Notes under the pieces: model-generated
Seen by the model: only the letters and a program-made list of their open reading frames with translations
Database searches by the model: none
What the model was told of the DNA's origin: nothing
Assembly (NCBI RefSeq): GCF_002727065.1
Contig: NZ_PDVP01000003.1
Location: 310,001-374,000 of the forward strand
Length of the DNA stretch: 64,000 nucleotides
Direction of reading: 5' to 3'
Source of the DNA: Zhengella mangrovi
Lineage (GTDB): Bacteria > Pseudomonadota > Alphaproteobacteria > Rhizobiales > Rhizobiaceae
Program-made: the position numbers and the translations under genes
Shown: positions 11,189-21,300 of the stretch, piece by piece
Layout: the number at the start of each line of letters is the position of its first letter
How positions within the stretch are numbered: the stretch's first letter is position 1

Positions 11189-11956
11189 ATGTCCCAGAGT
11201 TTTCGCCAGACCGAGATCCTCGACATCGCGCGCCGCGATGGCCGGGTGACCGTCGAGGGACTGGCCGATCATTTCCACGTCACGCAGCAGACGATCCGCC
11301 GCGACCTGTCGGAACTGGCCGACGCCGGGCGGCTGGAACGGGTCCACGGCGGCGCCATGCTGCCCTCGGGCACGACCAACATCGGCTACGAGGACAGGCG
11401 CAGTCTCAACGAGGACGAAAAGGCGGCCATCGCCAAGGCCTGCGCGTCGCGCATCCCGGAGGACATCTCCGTCTTCCTGAACATCGGCACCAGCACGGAG
11501 GCCGTCGCCCGCCAGCTCGTCCACCACCGCAACCTGCTGGTGGTCACCAACAACATCAACGTGGCCAACATCCTCGCGGTGAACCCCGACTGCCAGGTCG
11601 TCGTCACCGGCGGCACGCTGCGCCGTTCCGACGGCGGACTGGTCGGCGACCTCGCCACGCAGACGATCATGCAGTTCAAGTTCGACCTGGCGGTCGTCGG
11701 CTGCTCGGCCATCGATCAGGACGGCGACATGCTCGACTTCGACATCCAGGAGGTCAACGTGTCGAAGTCGATCATCCGCCAGGCGCGCAAGACCTTCCTG
11801 GTGGCCGATCATTCGAAGTTCCAGCGCACTGCCCCGGCCCGCATCGCCTCGCTCGCCGCCATCGACGTCTTCTTCACCGACAAGCCGCTCGGGCCTGCCC
11901 TGTCGCGTCAGTGCGCGGACTGGACGACGGAAGTGGTCGTGGCCGCGCCGGGCTGA
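11189..11956 (+). CDS. glpR: DeoR-family glycerol-3-phosphate regulon repressor
   Basis: The 255-residue DeoR-type repressor has an N-terminal helix-turn-helix with the family signature (VTQQTIRRDLSELADAGRLE, about residues 31-50) followed by RVHGGA, and a C-terminal sugar-phosphate-sensing domain. The ATG at 11189 follows GGAGGAGG. It is divergent from the glp operon, the usual arrangement for rhizobial-type glpR. Glycerol 3-phosphate as inducer is known for the family and is inferred here. It ends 33 bases from a convergent gene. Confidence 0.9.
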   Translation: MSQSFRQTEILDIARRDGRVTVEGLADHFHVTQQTIRRDLSELADAGRLERVHGGAMLPSGTTNIGYEDRRSLNEDEKAAIAKACASRIPEDISVFLNIGTSTEAVARQLVHHRNLLVVTNNINVANILAVNPDCQVVVTGGTLRRSDGGLVGDLATQTIMQFKFDLAVVGCSAIDQDGDMLDFDIQEVNVSKSIIRQARKTFLVADHSKFQRTAPARIASLAAIDVFFTDKPLGPALSRQCADWTTEVVVAAPG

Positions 11957-11989
11957 CCTCCCCCCGCCATCGCGTCGAGGCCCGGCGCC

Positions 11990-13063
11990 TCACTGCGTCT
12001 TGAACGCGCGCTCGATGGCTCCCTTCGTTCCCGGCCCGAAATCCCCGTCGATCGCGCCCTGGTAGAACCCGTCCCGTCGCAGGCTCCGTTGCAGCGCCAT
12101 GCGGAATTCGCGCGGCCACGACTGCCCCTTGTCGATCATGACGCGGCGCGCGTGGTCGAAGCCGTGCTCGATGGCCACGAGCATGAAATCCGCCGCCAGG
12201 TCCGGATCGCGCCGCCCGGCATAGGCCTTTTCGACCAGCACCATCGCCAGGCCATAGCCCGCTTCGGTCAGGTTCAGTTGATACGCCCGCTCGTAGAGCG
12301 AATAGGCGCGGCTGAGATCCTTCGGCACGATGGTTCCGGTGAAGTACTGGTTGCCGAGGTTGAACATCGCGTAAGGCTCGCCAGCCTCGGCGGCCTTCTC
12401 GTACCAGTCGGTTGCGGCAACGGGGTCCGCACGGACGCCGCGCCCGGTCTCCAGCAATCGCCCCAGCCGGAACATGCACTTGGGATGGCCCATCGGCGCG
12501 CATTGCAGGGCAATCTCGTAGGAACGCGCATAGTCGACCGGCCGGCCGCGGCCGAAGAAATGGCTCTCCATCTCTTCCACCAGCCGGTTGAGTTCGGCGT
12601 CCTTGTCCGGTTTGGCCGGCTCCTGTTCGGCAACCGGCGGCGGCTCGTCCGCCGGTGGCTGCTCCTCTGACGCCGGGGCCTGGTCCGCCGCCAGTGCGTC
12701 CAGCCGGTTGCGGGCCAGCACGGCAAACGTGCCATCCGGCCAGCGGGCGAGATAGGCCTCGAAATCGGCCGCGTTCCGGGACGCCGCGATCGTTTGCCAG
12801 AACACGATCTCCGCCTGGGATCCGTACGGCTTCGGCGCCGCATCCGCCGGTTGTCCGGCTTCCCCGCTTTCGGCGGGTTGCGATTTCACGTCAGCAGGTG
12901 GCTCTACCGGCTTGGGCGGCTGGCCGGCAGTCGCCCCGGATACCGTCTCTTCCGCCTTGTTCAGGGCATCGAGCGCATCCTGCAACGGGTCCCCGGCATG
13001 CGCGAGCCGGGGCATTGCCGCCAGCAGGAAGACAAGCGCGAATACGGTTTTCTGGCTCGGCAT
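11990..13063 (-). CDS. exported Sel1-repeat protein with C-terminal peptidoglycan-binding segment
   Basis: The 357-residue product starts with a signal peptide (MPSQKTVFALVFLLAAMPRL, cleavage near AHA/G). A Pro/Glu-rich linker follows. Next is a segment of about 45 residues with the FWxxIxxSxxxxDFEAYLxxxPxGxFAxLAxxRL pattern often found beside caspase-like and Sel1 domains. Two to three Sel1/TPR-like repeats follow (FRLGRLLETGRGV, AMFNLGNQYFTG). The last 35 residues (LRRDGFYQGAIDGDFGPGTKGAIERAF) form a peptidoglycan-binding type 1 half-motif. Start choice: the ATG at 13061-13063 is preceded by GGGGGA, which overlaps the stop of the giant gene, so the two are translationally coupled. A periplasmic scaffold role with the giant protein is inferred. 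Confidence 0.75.
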   Translation of the reverse strand: MPSQKTVFALVFLLAAMPRLAHAGDPLQDALDALNKAEETVSGATAGQPPKPVEPPADVKSQPAESGEAGQPADAAPKPYGSQAEIVFWQTIAASRNAADFEAYLARWPDGTFAVLARNRLDALAADQAPASEEQPPADEPPPVAEQEPAKPDKDAELNRLVEEMESHFFGRGRPVDYARSYEIALQCAPMGHPKCMFRLGRLLETGRGVRADPVAATDWYEKAAEAGEPYAMFNLGNQYFTGTIVPKDLSRAYSLYERAYQLNLTEAGYGLAMVLVEKAYAGRRDPDLAADFMLVAIEHGFDHARRVMIDKGQSWPREFRMALQRSLRRDGFYQGAIDGDFGPGTKGAIERAFKTQ

Positions 13064-13067
13064 GGTT

Positions 13068-16000
13068 TCATCCCCCGCCTGGCTTGGCCCTGGTTTCATC
13101 ATGGCGGCGGTCACCGCTCACCGGATAGGCGCCGTTCGGGTTCGACTTCGGCCAGCCCTTGCCACCAAGGTGCATCCCGTCGGCGGACAGTTCCAGTTCG
13201 TCCACGTAGCCGTGGTTCCACTCCATGCGCACCGTCGATCCCTTGCAGGACCAGGTCCCGCCGATATTGCCCTGCTGGTGGGTATGGTCGGGCCTGATCG
13301 TCACGACGCCGTTGATGAACCAGTTCCACTCGCCCGGCAGTCCCTCGCAACCGGCCACGGCATCGCTGGCGGCCTCGCCCGTCGCTGTGCCCGCCGCCTG
13401 CCATTCGTAGGTGAAATGGTAGCCGGAGGTCCCGGCGCGTGCGGAACACATGACGTCGAAGACAAGCCGGTCTCCCGGTCGCCCTTCAGGCGGGCTCCAG
13501 TCATTGGTCTGGCAATGGTTCTTGGCGTCGTATGTCTGCGCGCCAATGGAAGCGATGCAGTTCCCGATCGAGTAGCCGCCGGTCCACTTGCCGTCCTTGT
13601 TCACGACATTGAACCCGTGTCCGAGCTGGACATTCTCGTAGTCCAGGTGCTTGTACAGGTCGCGGGCGACGCCACGCGCCACCACGTCGGCGGAAAAGCG
13701 ATAGGCCTGCCCCGGGACCAGGCGCGAGCCCGGCGAGGTCCAGCGGCATTCTCCGACGTAATCGTTGTTCTTGTCCCCCCAGATGTCCCGGGTGGCCAGC
13801 ATGGCCCGGTTGGCGGCCAGCGGCATCTCGATGTTGATGTTCGTCTTGCTGGTCGTCGGCTGCTTGAATGCCTTTGCCTCGACGAGACGCCACGAATCCT
13901 GCGTCACCGGAGTAGCCGGCTGATCGGGTACTTTCGGCTGATCGGACGTTGCCGACTGTTCCGGCACATGATCCGCTTCCGTCTTCTGCCTCTCTTTCGC
14001 AGTGGCAAGCAGTGATCGTGCCCGGTCGATGACCGAGCCGGCGTGCGGCGGGCAATCCGCTTCGATGCCCTGCAGTGCCGTCTCGAGCGCCGACCGGCAT
14101 TCGCTCCAGTTCTGTCGCTGGCATTGCTGCGCGCCGGTGGCGATCAGTGTCAGGCGCCGGTCGCAGGCCGCCTTCGTTTCGATCGGGACGCTGCCCGGGA
14201 ACTCGACGATATAGGCGCGGACCGACGTCGACTCGCAGCCGACATCGTTCCAGGTCACGTTGCGGTTGTCGCGACCGCGCCCGAAGAACTGGGCGCAATT
14301 CTCCGCGCCCCCGTAGTTGTTGGGTTCTCCGGGTGTCCAGTTCGTGTAATCGAAAGGTTCACCGGTAACCCAGCGCCAGCCTCCGCCCGGCTCACTGGAA
14401 CCTTCCGGCTGATATCCGCCGAGCCACGGTCCCTGGGTATTGCCCGCCCCATCGATGAACCAGAGTTCGGTTTTATCTCTGACCAGACCGAGAAAATGTT
14501 CGTTTTCTTCAGCCGAGTTGATCACCAGCAGGTGGCCACCGGCTGCCCGGGCAGCGCTTTCGGCCTGGGCCCAGGTCAGGCCGCCCCCGGTGTACACGAT
14601 CTCGTAGTTGCCAATCGTTTCCCGACCGATGACGTCGGGTATGTCATCGGGTTGCCTGTTTTCATCGGGAACCGGGTCGAGTTGAGCGAGATCATCCTTG
14701 GCCCGGCCGATGGCGATCATGGCTTGCTGGTCGCAATCCTCTTCGGCGCCGTCGGCGGCCTTTTCGATCGATGCCCGGCAACTTGCCAGTTCGCCACGGC
14801 GACAGTCATCCATGCCGCTTTCAACGAGGTCGAGACGCGCCTTGCAACGCTTCTGCCTGTCCTGGGCGGCCGCAAGCAGTGATCTTGCGCGGTCGATGAC
14901 AGACCCGGCATCCGGCGGGCATGCCGTTTCGATGCCTTGCAGCGCCGTCTCCAGCACCGACTGGCACTCGCTCCAGTTCTTTTGCTGGCACTGCTGCGTG
15001 CCCGTGACGATGAGCGCCAGGCGACGGTCGCAGGCCGCCTTGCGCGACACTTCCCCGGCCGCCTTCTGCTTGAGCGCCATGGCCTTGTCGAAGACCGGGT
15101 TGTAGCGGTCGTCCGGGCACACCGTCCGGAAATCGGCAAGCCCCCGGTCGAGCGTCTCGACCGCCGATGCCCAGTCCCTTGCACTGACCTGCCGCGCACC
15201 CAGCGCGATAACCGCCAGCCGCTGTTCGCAGGCCGCATTCCGCGCGGCAAGCGTCGCGGCCTCGCTTTCGACCTGCTGTTTCAGGGCATTTGTCCCGGGA
15301 TCATTCGGGTTGATGGCGAGCGCCTGCTCGACGGCTTTTCTTGCCCCGTCGATGTCGCCGTTTGCCAGCGATTGCCTGGACTTTTCGTTGAGCGCCCGGA
15401 TGGCATCCTGCCGCGTCTCGGCCTCCGCGATCCGCTCCGCCAGGTCCCCGAGCACCTTCGCCTTCCGGTTCACGGTCTCGCCGGCAGCAAGCCATGTTCT
15501 TGCCGACGCGATATCCTGGCTGGAAAGCGCCCGGTCTGCAGCGGCCACCGCCTCGGAGATGGTGCGCGCGCCCTCGCAATAGGACGAGACGAGCGACGCG
15601 GCTTCCCGGGATGTCCCGTCCGTGGCGGCCGCTTTCCGGGCGGTGTCGCAGGCGCGGTCCACCTCGCCGGCCGCCCATTGCTGGTGCGCCTGGCTGAGCA
15701 GCGATCTGAGTGCGTCCGCCCTGGTCTTGTCGGCCTCGGAATCATCCGGCGGGGCCGTCACCGGTACCACAACGGCTCCAGTGCCGAGCACCACGTTGTC
15801 GGCGTTGCGGATCTCCACCCTCGCCTCGATCGACCCGGCAGACGACCTTTGGACGCGGGTCTCGCGGGTCGCCCCGTTGCCCGAAAGGGTCGACCCCTCG
15901 TCGACCGACCAGACATAGCGAAGAACCGTATCCTTCGGGACGGGCGTGATGTCGGCACGCAGGCGCACGTCTTCGAAGGTGGAGATGCCCTGTTCCAGGG

Positions 16001-19000
16001 ACACGGTGCCTTCGCCGGGTTTCCAGACCTTCGGCCGCGTCGTGTCCCCGCCCCAGGCAGGGCCAAGGTTGACCACCGAAACACTGTAAGGTTGCGCCGT
16101 GACCGTCACCGATGCCGACGCGAGTTCGTTTCCGTCCGCCCTGCCTTTCAGGTGCGCCGTCACCACCACCGGCGCGGTGCTCCGGGCCTTGAAGCTGAAG
16201 ATCCGCTGGTTTGCGGTGGCGCCGGCGGCATAGGCATCCCCGGAAAATTCCCACCAGTAGGAAGCGTCCTTGTCGCCCAGCGCCGGCCGTTCCTGCGCCG
16301 TGATGCGAACCGCCTCGCCGATGTAGGGCGCCTGCGGCTGCACTCTCAGAGCGACCGACGGCTCGACGACATCGATCGCAAGCTGGTTGGACTCCGCGAC
16401 CGTCGACAGGGCGCCGTCGCGCTTCGCCAACGCAACCACCCACACGAGGTGACGCCCGGTTTTCTTGAACTGGACCCTGTTGCCGGTAACGCCCGGTCGC
16501 TCGGCGTTGGCGAACTCGACCTCGGTCGACGGTTCCCACCGCAGCGTATAGTCCCCGGGCGCAACCGTCTTCCCGGCCTTTTCCAGAGCGACCGACAGGT
16601 CGACCCAGTCGCCTACGGCAACCGGACCCCGTGCGCCGGCCGTCGTCGAGAGCACGAGCGTGAGTTCGCTCACCTTGAAGACCTTCCGGGCCACGGCTGT
16701 CCGGCCGTCGGCATCGGACACATGGAACTCGACGGGAACATCGCCCGGGGTGTCCGGGGCTGTCAGGTCTGCTGTCTTGCTGCCGCCGGAGACCGGGCCT
16801 TTCCATTGCATCGTGCAGGGATCGGTACCGCCGATGACTTTCGCCGAGATCCGGATGCTCTGCCCGGGTTCGAGGTCCAGGGTCGGCGCTTCGATCGAGG
16901 CGGAGAAGGCCTCGTCCTGCGGTGGCGGCGGAAGCTCGCCCTCGATCTTGCGGCTTTCGATCACCTCGACGCCGGTGACGCGGTCGTCGAGCATTTCGCA
17001 GCAGGTCCACTTGCCTTCGTACCAGTGCTGGTCGTCACCATCGAGGCATGGGATTTCCGACCCCCTGGGCTTCCCGGCCAGGCATTGCTGCCTCGGGCTG
17101 AGCGCCTTGGTCACGGGCGGGAAGTCGGTTTTCGGCTGGGTAACCTTTGGCGCCTTCGGCGCGGAAGCGGACCCGTCGCCGCAAGTGCCGGTGAAGACAG
17201 GCGTTTCAACCGGCGTCTCGGACTCGTCGCGTTTTGGCTCTTCCTCGTCGGTGACACCCCCGTCCTCGGGGCCGGTGACAACCTCCTGCGTCTTGCCATC
17301 GCCGCCATCGTCCTGCTCGCCCTGGTCGGTGATTTCCTTGCCGTCCGTCTTCTTGCTCTTTTCGCCGGTTTCCACCTTGCCCTTGTCCTTTCCGTCGGGC
17401 GGCGTTTCGGCCTCCTCCGTCCCGTCGTCCTGCTTCCCCTCGTCCGCCTTGATCGTCGGATCGGGTTTCAACTCGAAATGTTCCTGCGGCTTCGGCGTCA
17501 GGCCGCGTCCCAGAAGCACAGACTTCTTTGCATCGAGATAACCCGGCGAGGACACCGTGAGACTGTAGCGTCCCATCGAAACACCGGCCCGCACGGAATT
17601 GCCGAGCGCGAACGCGCTGACGGGGTCGCCCAGTCCGTCGGTGGGTTGCAGCGAGATCGTCAGCGCGTGGAGCCGCTTCTTCGCGTCCTCGGCATCGACG
17701 GCCGTCACCGTCAGTTCGACCGGCCCCTTCTGCTCCAGCCAGCGCCGGTATTCCTCGTAAACCTTGTCGCGCTCGTCGCGGTGCCAGGCACCACGCGCGG
17801 TCCAGCGCGGATCGCGCAGCCGCGCGTTCTGGTAGGGTCCGATCCAGACCTCATGGGCAAATGCCCGGCTGACGTAGTCGTCATCCTTCTCGTCGAGATT
17901 GGCGTTGGGCAGGAAACTGCGCTTGATTTCGACCAGGGCCGCCCGGGTGCGCTCCCGCGACCGGTCGATGGCATCGAACCACATCCTTGCCCGCGCCAGG
18001 TCGGGTTCGCCATTTCCCGAAAGAAAAAGTGTCGAGGTCAGGTAGGGTCCCTCGATATCGCTCGCCGCCCCCGCCGGCAGCTTTCTCTCCTCGCCCTCGG
18101 CGGGGGCCGCCGTTGCACGCCGTGCCAGGACGAGCACCTTCTTGTAGGCCTCCAGGAATTTCCTGCCGATCTGCACGGCCTTCGACATCTCGCTTTGCAC
18201 GGGCGCCTGCAGGAGCGTGGACCGCTTGGTGTCCCAAAGCCAGGTGTAGAAGGTCTTCGCATGGCTGGATTGCGCTTCGTTCTGAAGGCCGTCGCGGACC
18301 GCCTGTTCGATCTTGAGTTCGATCGCGATCCGGCGCAATTCCTCGAACAGGGCGATCTCGGTGCCGTCCAGGAGGATCTGGTCGGCCAGCCGCCGGTCTT
18401 CCAGGCGCTTGATGAGATTGACGAGATAGCCGAGCTTGACCTCCTCCCAGCGGGCAAACCGCTGTTCCGCGATCCGTTCCAGCAGTTTCGGCCCCGTCGC
18501 CTCGTGACCGGCCATGTCTTCCAGCATCATCAGCACCGGGTCGGTCGATTCGAGATTGGCTTTCAGCACCTTGTCCGCTTCGAGCCACGCCGAGAAACCG
18601 TGCAGGCTGTCCTGGTAGTCCCGGGGATCGATACGGTGCCTGGCCACTTTTTCCCGGAGGGCCGCAACCTCTTCCTCGCGTTTTTCCGCGAACTCCCGCA
18701 GGTCCAGTTCCTTGCCTTCGTACGTCGTCGAGATGAGGCGGAACCGGACGATCCGGCGCTCGTCGCCAGTGGCGTCGAACTCCGGCTTGAAGACGGCGTT
18801 CTCGTACAGGCTGTCGGTGAACAGTTCGAGTTGCTCGCTCCAGTAGGTCGATTGCACCCGGTCATAGGTGGCCGCGGCCATGCCGTAGGCGGCTTCGGGC
18901 AGCCCGAGCGGCGGCACGATGGTCGTGATGACATCCCATCCCGCGCGCAGCGTATTGCCCATCACGTAGCTTTCGACGGCCGAACCGAGCGGCACGCGGC

Positions 19001-21128
19001 GGCGGACCCACTCCGTCGCAAATCCCTTCCATCCCTCGGCGTCCCAGGCATCCCGGTAGGCCAGCATCTCGTCGATCAGGCCGTAGACCATCATCAGCTT
19101 CATGCCTTGCCGCCGGGCCGCGGTCGCCTGCAGCTGTTCGTTCAGGCGGACGTTGGTTTCCCTGATCTTGGCTGTGACCCTGCCCTTGAGCGCGGTCAGC
19201 ATGCCCAGGGCCTCCGTATGCGTTTTCGGATCCATCTCGGCCAGGTGGATCTTTTTCATTTCCGCTTCGAACGCGGCGAAATCGCCCTCGCCCCGCAACG
19301 ACCCCAGCAGCCGGTCGTCCACGAAGTCCAGCAGCTCGTTCGCCTTTTCCACGCCCTCCATCGCGCCCCGCGCCGCGGCGTTGATCGTTCGCTCCATGAT
19401 GTAGCTCTTGAGCATTTCATGCACGAGACCCTTCGGCTTGCCCTCCTGGCCCTTCATCAGTTCCTCGACGAACCGCTTGTCCTTGAGCTCCTCGACGCTG
19501 AGGATCCGCGTGCCGAAACGCCTGGCCAGCAACTCGATCATCGACCGGACCTTGGCGTTGTTGTCGTAGATCTCGATCGGCACCGTCTCGCCCTTCATCG
19601 CGAGGATCTCGGCTTCCACCATGTCGACGAGGCCGACCATGTCCTGGCGCAGCTTGGCGATCTCTTCCTTGACCGCGTCCTCCTCGCCGCCCTTCGCATC
19701 CCGCTCGAGCAGGTCGCGGAGGCGCTGGTCCATCATTTTCGTCTGCGTGTCGGACCCCTGGACGACCGTGGCCCACAACGCTTTTGTTGCCTTGGCATGA
19801 AAAGCCTCGATCGCCTTCGCGTCGATCGTCAGCACCAGCTTTTTCGACTTCGCATCCCAGACCGTTCGCGGCGGGCTGCCGAAAAAGTCGGAGATGGCAC
19901 GAACCGTGCTGTCCCGCGTCGCCCCGGACTGCGGCTTTGCATTGGCGAGCCTGGTGATCTCGCTGGCGAACTCCGCCAGTTTCGGATCCCCGGTCGTCCC
20001 GCCCGCCGCCTCGAGCGCCTTGTAGCTCCGGTCGAGGTACTTGGCGGCCTTCACGACGGCATTGGTCGCGTCGAAAAGCTTCGGCTTGACGATGTCGTGC
20101 TGGAAATGCCGGGCCATCTCCATCGACAGTCCCGGCTCGTTGTTGATCTTGGGCGTCGGTAACTCGATACCCGCCGCCTTCGCGAATTCGCGTTCCGGCG
20201 TCAGGATGCCGGCGATTTCCATCACGGCATTGTCGCCTTCGACCTTCCGGCGCGCACCGGTCGCAAGATCGACCACCTCGTTGATCTTCATCTGGTCTTC
20301 CGCGAACTTCATGCCGTGTTCGCCGATGTAGACTTCCAGGCCCGCAGCGCCGTGCGCCGTGGCAACGGAATCCAGCGCCGTCGGCGTCAGCCCGGTCCTT
20401 TCGAAGATGATTTCCCCGAAAGCCGCCTTCATGTCCTTGGCAAGATCGATATCGTTGCACACGAAGCTGAAATCGATATCGCCGGTGAATGTCAGTGAAA
20501 CATCCGACTGGCTCGCCCACTTGCCGATGTGGGAAATGATCAGCTTGAAGTCGTTGGCCGGCATCCGGCCGGCCTTCCGGAACCGGTTGATCACGTCCGT
20601 GATGGCAGCCTTGGTCTCGGTCCTGCGCCAGAGCAGCAACTGTCTCTCCACCGGGGTGCCGCCGGCATCGTACGTTGGACCCAGGATCTGGTCCTTGAAC
20701 CAGCTTTCCGGATGATCGACCAGTTTCGACCGGACCTTCATCACGTCGAACATGGTCTTCACATCGCCCACGGTCGCTTTCATGCCATCTGACGCCAGTC
20801 CCCTGAAGAACTGCTCCGGTGACCGCTGTCCGGTCCGCACCTCGTGGAGCATGCGAGCGATGCGGACCTCTGCGTCCGTCATTCTCAGAACGCGTGCCAT
20901 GCCCTCGATATCGATCCTGGCACCGGACCGGTCATCCGGTTGGTCTTCTGGCTCGGGAAGCAGGGCCTGGGCCACGTCGACGCCGTATTCCATCGGCCTG
21001 GCGGATGCAGGACCGGATGAACCGGCATCACCGCCCGCGACGCTGGCCACGGGCGTGGAAAGGGAGAAAAGGCAAAGACACGCCAGCAGACGGACGATCC
21101 GAAAGCAGGAAAACGTCAGGCTTTCCAT
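13068..21128 (-). CDS. giant exported multidomain protein with C-type-lectin-like domain and Cys-bearing repeats
   Basis: This 2686-residue protein is not assignable to a named family. Visible layout: signal peptide (1 to about 31); a long helical, charged N-terminal region to about 1130, including a TFTGDIDFSF segment near 212; a PEGA-like strand-rich stretch (about 1135-1220); a Lys/Asp/Glu/Gly-rich linker (about 1225-1313); four Ig/PKD-like beta domains (about 1413-1792); a helical TPR-like region; Cys-bearing repeats of about 57-66 residues at 1965, 2031 and 2093; a C-type-lectin-like domain (2172-2310) with GEPNN and WND calcium/sugar motifs; a fourth repeat copy (2320-2382); and a C-terminal beta-rich region ending with a lipocalin-like segment. 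The ATG at 21126-21128 is the only start that gives a signal peptide. It is followed 4 bases later by the Sel1 gene. A cell-surface or periplasmic binding role is inferred; function is unknown. Confidence 0.75.
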   Translation of the reverse strand: MESLTFSCFRIVRLLACLCLFSLSTPVASVAGGDAGSSGPASARPMEYGVDVAQALLPEPEDQPDDRSGARIDIEGMARVLRMTDAEVRIARMLHEVRTGQRSPEQFFRGLASDGMKATVGDVKTMFDVMKVRSKLVDHPESWFKDQILGPTYDAGGTPVERQLLLWRRTETKAAITDVINRFRKAGRMPANDFKLIISHIGKWASQSDVSLTFTGDIDFSFVCNDIDLAKDMKAAFGEIIFERTGLTPTALDSVATAHGAAGLEVYIGEHGMKFAEDQMKINEVVDLATGARRKVEGDNAVMEIAGILTPEREFAKAAGIELPTPKINNEPGLSMEMARHFQHDIVKPKLFDATNAVVKAAKYLDRSYKALEAAGGTTGDPKLAEFASEITRLANAKPQSGATRDSTVRAISDFFGSPPRTVWDAKSKKLVLTIDAKAIEAFHAKATKALWATVVQGSDTQTKMMDQRLRDLLERDAKGGEEDAVKEEIAKLRQDMVGLVDMVEAEILAMKGETVPIEIYDNNAKVRSMIELLARRFGTRILSVEELKDKRFVEELMKGQEGKPKGLVHEMLKSYIMERTINAAARGAMEGVEKANELLDFVDDRLLGSLRGEGDFAAFEAEMKKIHLAEMDPKTHTEALGMLTALKGRVTAKIRETNVRLNEQLQATAARRQGMKLMMVYGLIDEMLAYRDAWDAEGWKGFATEWVRRRVPLGSAVESYVMGNTLRAGWDVITTIVPPLGLPEAAYGMAAATYDRVQSTYWSEQLELFTDSLYENAVFKPEFDATGDERRIVRFRLISTTYEGKELDLREFAEKREEEVAALREKVARHRIDPRDYQDSLHGFSAWLEADKVLKANLESTDPVLMMLEDMAGHEATGPKLLERIAEQRFARWEEVKLGYLVNLIKRLEDRRLADQILLDGTEIALFEELRRIAIELKIEQAVRDGLQNEAQSSHAKTFYTWLWDTKRSTLLQAPVQSEMSKAVQIGRKFLEAYKKVLVLARRATAAPAEGEERKLPAGAASDIEGPYLTSTLFLSGNGEPDLARARMWFDAIDRSRERTRAALVEIKRSFLPNANLDEKDDDYVSRAFAHEVWIGPYQNARLRDPRWTARGAWHRDERDKVYEEYRRWLEQKGPVELTVTAVDAEDAKKRLHALTISLQPTDGLGDPVSAFALGNSVRAGVSMGRYSLTVSSPGYLDAKKSVLLGRGLTPKPQEHFELKPDPTIKADEGKQDDGTEEAETPPDGKDKGKVETGEKSKKTDGKEITDQGEQDDGGDGKTQEVVTGPEDGGVTDEEEPKRDESETPVETPVFTGTCGDGSASAPKAPKVTQPKTDFPPVTKALSPRQQCLAGKPRGSEIPCLDGDDQHWYEGKWTCCEMLDDRVTGVEVIESRKIEGELPPPPQDEAFSASIEAPTLDLEPGQSIRISAKVIGGTDPCTMQWKGPVSGGSKTADLTAPDTPGDVPVEFHVSDADGRTAVARKVFKVSELTLVLSTTAGARGPVAVGDWVDLSVALEKAGKTVAPGDYTLRWEPSTEVEFANAERPGVTGNRVQFKKTGRHLVWVVALAKRDGALSTVAESNQLAIDVVEPSVALRVQPQAPYIGEAVRITAQERPALGDKDASYWWEFSGDAYAAGATANQRIFSFKARSTAPVVVTAHLKGRADGNELASASVTVTAQPYSVSVVNLGPAWGGDTTRPKVWKPGEGTVSLEQGISTFEDVRLRADITPVPKDTVLRYVWSVDEGSTLSGNGATRETRVQRSSAGSIEARVEIRNADNVVLGTGAVVVPVTAPPDDSEADKTRADALRSLLSQAHQQWAAGEVDRACDTARKAAATDGTSREAASLVSSYCEGARTISEAVAAADRALSSQDIASARTWLAAGETVNRKAKVLGDLAERIAEAETRQDAIRALNEKSRQSLANGDIDGARKAVEQALAINPNDPGTNALKQQVESEAATLAARNAACEQRLAVIALGARQVSARDWASAVETLDRGLADFRTVCPDDRYNPVFDKAMALKQKAAGEVSRKAACDRRLALIVTGTQQCQQKNWSECQSVLETALQGIETACPPDAGSVIDRARSLLAAAQDRQKRCKARLDLVESGMDDCRRGELASCRASIEKAADGAEEDCDQQAMIAIGRAKDDLAQLDPVPDENRQPDDIPDVIGRETIGNYEIVYTGGGLTWAQAESAARAAGGHLLVINSAEENEHFLGLVRDKTELWFIDGAGNTQGPWLGGYQPEGSSEPGGGWRWVTGEPFDYTNWTPGEPNNYGGAENCAQFFGRGRDNRNVTWNDVGCESTSVRAYIVEFPGSVPIETKAACDRRLTLIATGAQQCQRQNWSECRSALETALQGIEADCPPHAGSVIDRARSLLATAKERQKTEADHVPEQSATSDQPKVPDQPATPVTQDSWRLVEAKAFKQPTTSKTNINIEMPLAANRAMLATRDIWGDKNNDYVGECRWTSPGSRLVPGQAYRFSADVVARGVARDLYKHLDYENVQLGHGFNVVNKDGKWTGGYSIGNCIASIGAQTYDAKNHCQTNDWSPPEGRPGDRLVFDVMCSARAGTSGYHFTYEWQAAGTATGEAASDAVAGCEGLPGEWNWFINGVVTIRPDHTHQQGNIGGTWSCKGSTVRMEWNHGYVDELELSADGMHLGGKGWPKSNPNGAYPVSGDRRHDETRAKPGGG

Positions 21129-21300
21129 GTGTCACCGAAAAACTGAACCTCGCACGGAAACAATGGTGCGCAGGGCAGTCCCGGGTCATTGACCATCGTC
21201 AATCGCCGCGCCCGCCATGTTGGCGTGCCGGCAACAGGGGTGAAGCGGCCGGAGCAATTCCAGCGAAAATGGTCACCGGCCTTGCGTCAGGAATTGCGTC

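Noticed and set aside
13983-15236. Repeats of about 190 bases considered as a CRISPR-like or tandem DNA array
   Set aside because: They are in-frame protein repeats of varying length inside one gene, with no spacers or short palindromic units.
14937-20162. A 1741-codon open frame antisense to the giant gene
   Set aside because: Composition is His/Arg/Asp/Gly-rich with no domain pattern; it is the GC-driven mirror of the real minus-strand gene, which has a signal peptide and recognisable domains.
20440-20505. Nucleotidyltransferase-like motif (TGDIDFSF) near residue 212 of the giant protein
   Set aside because: One short acidic strand motif in an exported protein is not enough; no partner catalytic Asp or nucleotide-binding helix could be identified.
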